From CAZVEV01 sp964625865 (GTDB lineage Bacteria > Planctomycetota > Phycisphaerae > SM23-33), in NCBI GenBank assembly GCA_964625865.1, contig CAZVEV010000119.1, forward strand, positions 1 to 16,396: a DNA stretch of 16,396 nucleotides, in the 5' to 3' direction. A program made the translations under genes and the position numbers. The notes under the pieces are model-generated. The model saw nothing but the letters and a program-made list of their open reading frames with translations. It was not told where the DNA came from and did not search any database. Within the stretch, counting starts at the first letter, position 1. Each line of letters begins with the position of its first letter. Positions 8,952 through 14,604 of this stretch are shown here, in pieces.

Positions 8952-9026
8952 GTAGGGCGTGCAACTTGCTTGCACGCGGGACGAACAGTCTATCCCTTCC
9001 GCGTGCAACGGAGTTGCACGCCCTAC
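8952..9026. repeat. REPIN-like inverted doublet with GTAG feet
   Basis: GTAGGGCGTGCAACT at 8952-8966 is perfectly repeated in inverted orientation at 9012-9026 (AGTTGCACGCCCTAC). A second perfect ten-base pairing, TTGCACGCGG (8970-8979) with CCGCGTGCAA (8999-9008), lies inside. Each half can also fold alone: GCGTGCAA, five-base loop, TTGCACGC at 8957-8977 and again at 9001-9021. So this is two copies of one ~28-base REP-like hairpin, head to head, each with a GTAG foot; only the loop bases differ. That is the REPIN layout known for elements mobilised by REP-associated tyrosine transposases. It may also act as a terminator or mRNA-stabilising structure for the sulfatase. Confidence 0.8.
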
Positions 9027-9063
9027 AGGACCGTCCTCCGTCTGCCACGTGGAATAAGGACTT

Positions 9064-9187
9064 ATACGGATTTGAATTAGCAAATGCGCCCGCGCATAGA
9101 ACACCAACTAGGTTTACGCCAATCCCTCATGCAAACGAGGAGGCTTGCACACACCGCGCGAGCGCATTTACTAACCACAATCCGTAT
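9064..9187. repeat. Imperfect inverted-repeat element, ~124 bp
   Basis: The arms 9064-9089 and 9162-9187 are inverted copies matching at 21 of 26 positions: ATACGGATT, four variable bases, TTAG, one variable base, AAATGCGC. Pairing can be extended inward by CGCGC to about 32 bases with 26 matches. The left arm continues into a second small palindrome (ATGCGC, CC, GCGCAT). The stretch is AT-richer than its surroundings and has no plausible gene. It looks like a small MITE or REPIN-type element; no target-site duplication is evident. Confidence 0.6.
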
Positions 9188-9500
9188 TACGACGACTATC
9201 GACCCGCATCCGCCCGCCGCGCTGGACCGGAGCCGCCCCGGCGCCCCGGCCAGGACCCCTCAGGACGCACGAGGCTGCGGCCTAAGCGACGATCTCGCGG
9301 CCGAGGGGGGGAGAGGGCGTCTTCGGACGCGGCATGCGGCTACGGGGCGGCTATGGGCTTGGGCCGGACGATGCGAGAGACCGACCAATGCCCACGGGGT
9401 TGCCGTGCGGTCCGTCCCGCATTCCTGTTCCACGCGATCGGGGCGACGTGCGTCACGTTTCGCGGCGCGGAACTCGGGGACTCGGGGGGCGTTTGCTCAT
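9188..9500. other. Gene-free stretch with small hairpins
   Basis: No supported gene lies here: open frames lack ribosome sites, signal peptides or recognisable motifs. Small hairpins are CTCGCGGCCGAG (9293-9304), GCGTC-TTCG-GACGC (9317-9330, a classic C(UUCG)G tetraloop) and CACGG-GGTTG-CCGTG near 9392-9406. They could be part of a structured RNA or decayed repeats, but no known RNA family is recognised. Confidence 0.4.
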
Positions 9501-9615
9501 GACTGGCCGCTGAAGCTGCCAGTCCCAGGTTGTGCATCGGGGCGGGCTGTTGCCTCCGCATACGGTATCGCTCGGCCTCGGCACAGAACTGGGGCTGGCC
9601 ACTTCAGTGGCCAGC
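9501..9615. repeat. Inverted doublet of a second REP-like hairpin
   Basis: The left half begins GACTGGCCGCTGAAGCTGCC near 9501 and continues CAGTCCCAGGTTGTGC. The right half, read on the minus strand from 9615, gives CTGGCCACTGAAGTGGCCAG then CCCCAGTTCTGTGC. The two differ at only a few positions, several compensatory within each hairpin stem (GACTGGC/GCCAGTC on the left, CTGGCCACT/AGTGGCCAG on the right). The symmetry centre is near ATACGGTAT at 9560-9568. This is unrelated in sequence to the doublet at 8952-9026 but has the same two-hairpin architecture. Confidence 0.65.
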
Positions 9616-9646
9616 AATGGACCGGTCGGGCACACCGGGGCGTGTC

Positions 9647-9676
9647 TTGAACTGCCACGGGCACAGACGGTATGAT
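9647..9676 (+). promoter_or_regulatory. Sigma70-like promoter of the anti-sigma/sensor/sigma operon
   Basis: TTGAAC (9647-9652) and TATGAT (9671-9676) are separated by 18 bases, each close to the housekeeping consensus. Transcription would start near 9683, giving a leader of about 75 bases that contains an eight-T run at 9694-9701. It is the only good promoter in front of the three-gene operon and lies 31 bases after the inverted doublet. Confidence 0.55.
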
Positions 9677-9757
9677 GGGCGGCGCGGCGGGTGTTTTTTT
9701 TGTTGAGGGCCGCAGGTTTCGCCGCGGCGTGTCGTTATCAGGGTGCAGAGGTGTGAC

Positions 9758-10213
9758 ATGACCGATCTGACGGATGCCGAACTGCTGGAGTACATCGCGG
9801 GTCACTGCTCGGACGAGCAGGCTGGGCGCGTGCGCGAGCTGATCGACGCATCTCCTGAAACTAAAAAGCGTTATGACGATCTGGCGGCTGTGTATGAGCT
9901 GCTGGGCCAGGCGGATATCGCGCCGCCGGCCCGCGACATCTGGCCGGGCGTGGCGCGTCGGCTGACCGAGCGTGAGGCCGGCGCCGGCGTGCGGTGGTGG
10001 GGGCGCGCTGCTGCGGCGGTGTTGATCGCCGCGCTGGCCGGCCACCTGGTTGGGCGGTACGGCGTGTCGAGAGTGCGGACAGACGGGACGCAGCAAACCG
10101 TTGCCGATGCGGAAGTTGTCGAGCAGTTGCGGCTGGATGTGTTCACGTCGGGGCCGATGGGCCCCTTTGGCGGCGGGGCGGATTCCTCGACGGACGACGA
10201 GAGGAGCAATTGA
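9758..10213 (+). CDS. Single-pass membrane anti-sigma factor (CnrY-like position)
   Basis: The 151-residue product has an N-terminal cytoplasmic helical region (DAELLEYIAGHCSDEQAGRVRELI, about residues 6-28) in the style of anti-sigma domains, but without the HxxxCxxC zinc motif of ZAS proteins. A single transmembrane helix spans about residues 82-99 (AAAAVLIAALAGHLVG). The C-terminal ~50 residues would be periplasmic and end in a Gly/Asp/Ser-rich stretch. ATG 9758 follows an AGAGGTG ribosome site; a GTG at 9743 in frame is a weaker option. The stop TGA shares its A with the next gene's ATG, so the two are translationally coupled. It probably sequesters the ECF sigma encoded at 10989-11549. 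Membership is inferred from topology and context more than from strong sequence motifs. Confidence 0.8.
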   Translation: MTDLTDAELLEYIAGHCSDEQAGRVRELIDASPETKKRYDDLAAVYELLGQADIAPPARDIWPGVARRLTEREAGAGVRWWGRAAAAVLIAALAGHLVGRYGVSRVRTDGTQQTVADAEVVEQLRLDVFTSGPMGPFGGGADSSTDDERSN

Positions 10214-10899
10214 TGAGATCACGCAAGCGAGAGATCGGCGTCATCGTGGCGGTCGTGCTGGCGGCGGTCGGTGCGTTCTGGGCGACGGTCAGCCACGGCC
10301 AGCCGCCGGGGCAGGCGGGGCGCGGGCCTGGCGGCGGCGAAGACAACCCGCTGGCCAGATGGCTGCGCCTGAGCGAGACCCAGGCCGAGAAGATCGAACA
10401 GGCCGATCCGAACTACACGCGCGACGTGCGCCAGTTGGAGCGAGAGGTACAGATCGAGCGGCTCAGGCTGGCCACGATGGTGGAGACGTCGGAGACCACC
10501 GACGAGGAGTTGACGGCCCAGTTCGAGAAGCTCGCCCAGGCGCACCTGGCGATTCACCGACGGACGGCGAAGTTCGTGCTGGCCGTTCGCCCGCACCTGA
10601 ACGACCAGCAGCGCAGTCGGTTCCTTCACCTGCTGGGCAGGCAGCTTCGCGGCGGGGGGGGAGGACGGGGTTCGGGCCCGGGCATGGGCCATGACAGGCC
10701 CCGCGGCGGGCGCGAAGGCGAGCGACCTGACGGTCCCCCTCGTCATCCCGACGGACCGCGAGGCGGGCGCGAAGGCGGGCGACCTGACGGTCCCCCGCAT
10801 CACCGCGGCCCGGGGCGCGGCAGACACGACGGCCCGCCTGCGGGAGGGCCGGGTGGTCCGCCCCGCGACGATCGCGACAGGCCCCCGCACGAGCAATAG
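10213..10899 (+). CDS. Membrane-anchored periplasmic sensor, Spy/CpxP/CnrX (metal-resistance) type
   Basis: The 228-residue product has a short basic N-terminus and a hydrophobic anchor or signal (residues 9-27, IGVIVAVVLAAVGAFWATV). A helical domain at about 45-145 has the hairpin pattern of the periplasmic heavy-metal sensor family (Metal_resist/LTXXQ-like): WLRLSETQAEKIEQ, a long Arg/Glu helix, then LAQAHLAIHRRT and VRPHLNDQQRSRFL. H111 and H115 (HxxxH) could bind metal; the full CnrX ligand set is not recognisable. Residues 146-228 are a disordered Gly/Pro/Arg/Asp/His tail containing a 19-residue repeat (PRGGREGERPDGPP...) encoded by a 57-base DNA repeat. It starts at 10213 after GAGGAG and overlaps the anti-sigma stop by one base. 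It likely controls the anti-sigma factor from the periplasmic side. Confidence 0.82.
   Translation: MRSRKREIGVIVAVVLAAVGAFWATVSHGQPPGQAGRGPGGGEDNPLARWLRLSETQAEKIEQADPNYTRDVRQLEREVQIERLRLATMVETSETTDEELTAQFEKLAQAHLAIHRRTAKFVLAVRPHLNDQQRSRFLHLLGRQLRGGGGGRGSGPGMGHDRPRGGREGERPDGPPRHPDGPRGGREGGRPDGPPHHRGPGRGRHDGPPAGGPGGPPRDDRDRPPHEQ
10705..10818 (+). repeat. 57-bp tandem repeat inside the sensor gene
   Basis: Two head-to-tail units begin at 10705 and 10762. Their first 35 bases (starting GGCGGGCGCGAAGGCG) differ at one position, then diverge. The period is 19 codons, so unit gain or loss would keep the frame and change the length of the Gly/Pro/Arg/His tail. Confidence 0.8.
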
Positions 10900-10952
10900 C
10901 CGGTGCCGGCAGGGCCCGCCCGGGCCGCCGTTTCGGTGCGCCAAGAAGCGGC

Positions 10953-10981
10953 TTGTGAGCCCGTCGCCGCCCGGCGATAAT
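10953..10981 (+). promoter_or_regulatory. Promoter for ECF sigma gene, predicted leaderless transcript
   Basis: TTGTGA (10953-10958), a 17-base spacer and GATAAT (10976-10981) stand directly before the sigma gene. Only seven bases separate the -10 from the ATG at 10989, so transcription would start at or next to the start codon. No Shine-Dalgarno sequence is present, which agrees with leaderless translation. Confidence 0.55.
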
Positions 10982-10988
10982 CCGTGCC

Positions 10989-11549
10989 ATGGTGTTCGAC
11001 ACGGACAGCCCGGAGGGTCTGCCCAGCGACGATGTCCTGATCCAGGCCGTCGCAGCCGGCGATCGCAACGCCCTGCGCGACCTGGTGCGCAGGCACCAGG
11101 AGGCCGTCCGCCGGACCGCGTGTCAGTTCCTGCGCGACCAGCACCTTGCCGACGACGTTTCCCAGGACGTCTTCCTGCGCGTCCACGCCGCCGCCGGACG
11201 CTACAAGGCGCAGGGACGGTTCGGAGGGTGGCTCCGCCGGATCACCGTCAACCTCTGCCGCGACCGCCTGCGCAAGATCAAGCGATCTCCCGTCTCGCTG
11301 CACGTGGTGGCCGACCCATCGGCCGATCCGCGACCGGACGGGCTGGTACAGCAGGAGACCATCCTGCGGATCCGCCGCGCCGTCGACGCACTGCCCGAGC
11401 GCCAGCGGACGGCCCTGCTGCTGCATCGCTACCAGGGCCTCAGCCACGACGACGTCGCCGAGGCCACCGGCTGGAGCCGTTCGGCCGTCGAGTCCCTCAT
11501 CGTCCGCGCCTATGCCAAACTCCGCCAGGTACTCGCCGACCTCCGTTAG
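10989..11549 (+). CDS. ECF-type RNA polymerase sigma factor (CnrH-like position)
   Basis: The 186-residue product has the two-domain ECF layout. Sigma-2 spans about residues 22-96, with HLADDVSQDVFLRVH (52-66, region 2.2, core binding) and FGGWLRRITVNLCRDRLRK (78-96, region 2.3-2.4, -10 recognition). A short linker follows. Sigma-4 spans about 123-183, with ALPERQRTALLLHRYQGLSH and the helix-turn-helix DVAEATGWSRSAVESLIVRA (155-174). The length is normal for the family and no C-terminal extension is seen. The start is the only sensible ATG; it lacks a ribosome site. The gene lies 89 bases after the sensor gene and so may be both read from the operon promoter and expressed separately. Its partner is presumably the upstream anti-sigma factor. 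The regulon is unknown. Confidence 0.95.
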   Translation: MVFDTDSPEGLPSDDVLIQAVAAGDRNALRDLVRRHQEAVRRTACQFLRDQHLADDVSQDVFLRVHAAAGRYKAQGRFGGWLRRITVNLCRDRLRKIKRSPVSLHVVADPSADPRPDGLVQQETILRIRRAVDALPERQRTALLLHRYQGLSHDDVAEATGWSRSAVESLIVRAYAKLRQVLADLR

Positions 11550-11572
11550 CCCGTCCCGCGGACCGGTTCGCT

Positions 11573-11600
11573 TTGCCCGACCGGCCGGATCGGATACAAT
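11573..11600 (+). promoter_or_regulatory. Promoter of the GH26 gene
   Basis: TTGCCC (11573-11578), a 16-base spacer and TACAAT (11595-11600) lie just after the sigma stop and would start transcription near 11607, about 50 bases before the ATG. The -10 context GATACAAT is the same as upstream of the helical-repeat gene at 4062. Confidence 0.5.
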
Positions 11601-11657
11601 CGCCCGGAAGCGAGATCTTCGTTCATGCAGCGACGTTACGGTCACAAGGGCAAGCGG

Positions 11658-13727
11658 ATGGTGGAGACACGAGCACGAGATCGGCGGCGTGTGGCTGGGT
11701 TCGTTCTGACATTCATGTCGATGGTGGGCGCTGCCGGGCCGGCAGGGGCGATTGAACCGGTCAACCCCAAGCTTAGCCCCGCTGGCCGCAAGGTGCTGAC
11801 GTACCTCGAGTCGGTCTACGGCAAGAAGACGCTCAGTGGATACAACGTCTACGTCCACACGCCCGACGACTACGAGCAGACGGGCAAGCAGGCGGGGGTC
11901 TGGGGGCGGGACATCCGCTGGCTGAGCAAGCCGGGCGAGGTCGCCCGACATGCCGCGCGCCACGGGTATATCCTGACGCTGCATTGGCATTGGCATTTTG
12001 ACGGCGACTCGGCGTGGCAGGGCAAGCGGAAGAAGAAGGTCGACGTCGGGCGCCTCGTGACGCGAGGCACGCCCGAGCACGCGCAGATGATGAAGGAACT
12101 GTCCAAGGCCGCCGACACGCTGGGGGCGTTTGAAGACGCCGGCGTGCCGGTCCTGTGGCGCCCGCTGCACGAGATTGACGGCGGGTGGTTCTGGTGGACG
12201 GACAAGACCACGCCGGCCAACACGGCCAAGCTGTGGCGGATGATGTTCGACTACTTCACGGGCCAGCGGAAGCTGGACAACCTGATCTGGGTCTACAGTG
12301 CGGGAGTGGGCAAGACCAGGACGCTGGAGTATCGCAAGGGCTTCTACCCGGGCGCGAAGTACGTGGACATCTCGGGGATCGACGTGTACGGCGTGGACTT
12401 CCGCAAGGACGTCGAGCAGTACCGGGCGTACTACCGGATGATGGCGAAGGTCTCGCCGGGCAAGATGCTGGCCCTGGGCGAGTGCGACGCGATTCCCGAT
12501 CCGGACAAGACCGGCGCGGGCAAGCTGCCGGTCTGGCTCTACGCCTTGCCCTGGTGGGGCGCGCCCAGCCGTCGCAGGCCCGCCGACTGGGCGACGCGGA
12601 CGATGCGGCACGAGGCGGTGGTGACGCTCGACGAGATGCCGCCCCTGGGGCCCGGGCCGCTGGCGCCGCAGGTGGGCATCGTCGAGCCGCGCGACGACGG
12701 GTCGGCGTGGTTTGCCGACGCGCCGGCCGTCCTGAAGGCCTACGCCGTGGACCGCGACGGGAAGGTGAAGCGCGTGACGTTCCTGGCCGACGGCAAGCCG
12801 ATCGGCACGGTCGAGCGCCCGCCGTACACGCTGAAGTGGACTGACGCGCCGGCCGGCTGCTACAGCATCACCGCACAGGCCGAGGACAACGCGGGGGCCA
12901 GGACGACGTCGAACACCGTCCGCGTGGGCGTGGGCATGGTCGACCTGGCGCGAGGCAAGCCGGTGAAGGCCTCCTCGGGCGAGACGGCTGCCGCAGCGGT
13001 GGATGGGGACTACTTCACGTCATGGTCAGCGGCCAAGAGCGACACGGCGTGGCTGTATGTGGACCTCGGCGCCGTGCGGACCATCGATCGCGTGAACCTG
13101 CTGTGGGGCTGGAAGATCCACCCCAGTGCCTTCACCATCGACATCGCCCGGGCCGATCCGGGCAAGCCCGCCGGTTGGACCACCGTGCACAAGACAACCG
13201 ATCGCCCGTATCGGACGTGGGAAGCCACCGACCGCATCCGCTTCGCCGCCGCTGAAGCACGCTACGTCCGCGTCTCGGCGTCCAAACGGGCCGGCCGCCA
13301 GACCTGGGGCGGGTACAACCTGCTGGCCCTGGAAGTGCCCGCCCCCGCGCCGCGCAAGGTCGCCCGGGCGCGGCGGGCGCCGGGCAAAGACGCCAAACCC
13401 CGGGACGGCCAGTTCTACGCCTGTGACGACAGCGGCTTCGGCACGCTGTACTACAACGGCAAGCTGGACGTCCCTGCCGAGTCGGTCTACCTGAAGGTCT
13501 ATGCCGGGCGACACCTCTACACGCAGGAGGTCAAGCCCCTCAGCGCCGACGGGCGATACGCCTTCACCGTCAAGCTCAAGCCGGGCCCGGTCAAGTACAC
13601 CGTCGACTTCGGCACGCTGAAGGGCCAGTACGACGTCATCCGCCACACGGTGGCCAACATCGTCTGCGGCGAGGCCCGTATCATCGAGGGCCAATCCAAC
13701 GCGCCGCCGGTCTCGCGCTGCGAGTGA
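11658..13727 (+). CDS. Secreted GH26 endo-glycosidase with Ig-like, F5/8 and truncated GQSN-esterase parts
   Basis: The 689-residue product has a Sec signal peptide (about 1-31, RRRVAGFVLTFMSMVGAAGPAGA). The GH26 catalytic domain spans about 35-325: HWHWHFDG (109-116), WRPLHEIDGGWFWW (167-180) with probable acid/base E172, and LALGECDA (271-278) with probable nucleophile E275. GH26 enzymes are mainly beta-mannanases, with some xylanases and mixed-link glucanases. An Ig-like domain follows (about 335-427), then an F5/8 type C domain (about 428-560). Residues 583-682 resemble the lead-in to SGNH carbohydrate esterases, ending in VCGEARIIEGQSNA (669-682) with the block-I serine S680; the protein stops seven residues later. 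ATG 11658 follows AAGGG at seven bases; ATG 11625 has no ribosome site. It is likely a polysaccharide depolymerase that has lost its esterase module. Confidence 0.92.
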   Translation: MVETRARDRRRVAGFVLTFMSMVGAAGPAGAIEPVNPKLSPAGRKVLTYLESVYGKKTLSGYNVYVHTPDDYEQTGKQAGVWGRDIRWLSKPGEVARHAARHGYILTLHWHWHFDGDSAWQGKRKKKVDVGRLVTRGTPEHAQMMKELSKAADTLGAFEDAGVPVLWRPLHEIDGGWFWWTDKTTPANTAKLWRMMFDYFTGQRKLDNLIWVYSAGVGKTRTLEYRKGFYPGAKYVDISGIDVYGVDFRKDVEQYRAYYRMMAKVSPGKMLALGECDAIPDPDKTGAGKLPVWLYALPWWGAPSRRRPADWATRTMRHEAVVTLDEMPPLGPGPLAPQVGIVEPRDDGSAWFADAPAVLKAYAVDRDGKVKRVTFLADGKPIGTVERPPYTLKWTDAPAGCYSITAQAEDNAGARTTSNTVRVGVGMVDLARGKPVKASSGETAAAAVDGDYFTSWSAAKSDTAWLYVDLGAVRTIDRVNLLWGWKIHPSAFTIDIARADPGKPAGWTTVHKTTDRPYRTWEATDRIRFAAAEARYVRVSASKRAGRQTWGGYNLLALEVPAPAPRKVARARRAPGKDAKPRDGQFYACDDSGFGTLYYNGKLDVPAESVYLKVYAGRHLYTQEVKPLSADGRYAFTVKLKPGPVKYTVDFGTLKGQYDVIRHTVANIVCGEARIIEGQSNAPPVSRCE

Positions 13728-13764
13728 TGGGCGTCCAACCGGACGAAGGAGACAGTCGCGTGCC

Positions 13765-13789
13765 GCTCCGCTGCGGAGCACAGCGGAGC
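13765..13789 (+). terminator. Hairpin after the GH26 gene
   Basis: GCTCCGCTG (13765-13773), a seven-base loop and CAGCGGAGC (13781-13789) pair perfectly. No T-tract follows, so it is a weak terminator or an mRNA 3'-end structure. The shorter palindrome GCTCCGC-T-GCGGAGC overlaps it. Confidence 0.4.
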
Positions 13790-13840
13790 AACCCCGCGTC
13801 TTCTTCCACGAGGACATCCACGAACGGACTGAGAAAGAGA

Positions 13841-13871
13841 ACGGGGCGGCCCGTCGATCGGACCGCCCCGT
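13841..13871 (-). terminator. Intrinsic terminator of the DUF642-like PEP-CTERM gene
   Basis: ACGGGGCGG (13841-13849) pairs with CCGCCCCGT (13863-13871), with an extra CCG/CGG pairing in the loop. Read on the minus strand, the hairpin is followed by the pyrimidine-rich tail TTCTCTTTCTC, as expected for Rho-independent termination of the gene ending at 13905. Confidence 0.6.
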
Positions 13872-13887
13872 GTGGGGCGTTTGTGTT
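13864..13887 (+). terminator. Plus-strand terminator overlapping the minus-strand one
   Basis: CGCCCC (13864-13869), loop GTGT, GGGGCG (13874-13879), then TTTGTGTT. This would stop plus-strand transcripts from the GH26 gene. Its left arm is the right arm of the minus-strand terminator. Confidence 0.5.
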
Positions 13888-13904
13888 GCGGTTGCAGACC
13901 GAAA

Positions 13905-14585
13905 TCAGGCGCGCCGTCGTCGTCGCAGGCCCAGCAGGCCGACGGCGACGATCGCCAGCGTGCCCGGCTCGGGGACCAGGATGGCATTGTCGATCCAGGC
14001 GTGGTTGTCGCCGTTGTGCGGATCGGTGAAGAAACTGATCGTGTATGACCCGGTAACGTTCGGCGTGAACTGCGTTGACTTCGTCTCGTAGTTGCCGTCC
14101 GTGCCGCTCGACGATGCATTGTCAAAGACCTTGATTGTCGCCGGGCCGGTCAGTTCCACATCGACGATAGCATTTCCGCTTGCGCCCCAGAGATCGAACG
14201 AGAAGTCGTACTGCGTTCCAGCAGAGAGAGCGATCCCGCTCTGCTGCAGCTTGTTGGCGCCTTCAAGATCCAACCGGGCATCGATGCGAAAGGCAAACGC
14301 TCCATCGGGGAATTCGTTGTCCGTGCCGTCGGTAACGTACCACAGGCGACTGCCGGTCTTCGTCCAGCCGGTCACCGACCAGGTGCCGCCCCACTCGTCG
14401 CTCCCGGCGTACGTATGGTCGCCCAGTTCACTGTTTGCCGCCTTTTGGCTCGCGTTGGGCGTGTGCGTGTGCACCTCGAAGCTGCCGTTCTGAATCATGT
14501 TCGCCTGGACCTGGCCGGCGGTGAGCATGACGAGCAGCCCCATCAGGGCAAGCCCCGCCATACGCGTGTTTCGTGACATTGACAT
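13905..14585 (-). CDS. PEP-CTERM protein, DUF642-like
   Basis: The 226-residue product has a Sec signal peptide (1-29, MAGLALMGLLVMLTAGQVQA) and then NMIQNGSFEVH (29-39), the opening of DUF642/carbohydrate-binding type beta-sandwich domains. The domain runs to about residue 200 and ends HAWIDNAILV. The C-terminus is VPEPGTLAIVAVGLLGL followed by RRRRRA (204-226), a PEP-CTERM sorting signal: PEP motif, transmembrane helix, arginine cluster. In other bacteria an exosortase (EpsH/XrtA type) processes such tails; none is in this window. The start at 14585 follows AAAGGAG with nine bases between; ATG 14579 is a second in-frame option. The gene lies 19 bases after the H-lectin gene, so the two are probably one operon. 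It is likely exported to the cell surface or matrix. Confidence 0.92.
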   Translation of the reverse strand: MSMSRNTRMAGLALMGLLVMLTAGQVQANMIQNGSFEVHTHTPNASQKAANSELGDHTYAGSDEWGGTWSVTGWTKTGSRLWYVTDGTDNEFPDGAFAFRIDARLDLEGANKLQQSGIALSAGTQYDFSFDLWGASGNAIVDVELTGPATIKVFDNASSSGTDGNYETKSTQFTPNVTGSYTISFFTDPHNGDNHAWIDNAILVPEPGTLAIVAVGLLGLRRRRRA

Positions 14586-14604
14586 GTTGTCTGCTCCTTT
14601 CGTG

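Noticed and set aside
7426..9048. 540-codon minus-strand open frame antisense to the sulfatase
   Set aside because: Shadow of the sulfatase with its CAPSR motif on the other strand; no start signal or domain.
8952..9615. CRISPR array
   Set aside because: The repeats are inverted pairs of three different sequences, not regularly spaced direct repeats.
8966..9650. Two overlapping plus-strand open frames of 178 and 188 codons in the intergenic region
   Set aside because: They run through inverted repeats, lack ribosome sites and show biased, Arg/Pro-rich composition; translation of the doublet on both strands looks alike only because the DNA is palindromic.
9758..10213. Zinc-binding (ZAS) anti-sigma factor
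   Set aside because: No HxxxCxxC motif: the single Cys at residue 17 has no partner.
10800..12611. 603-codon minus-strand open frame
   Set aside because: Antisense to the sigma and GH26 genes, both of which have clear motifs in the sense frame.
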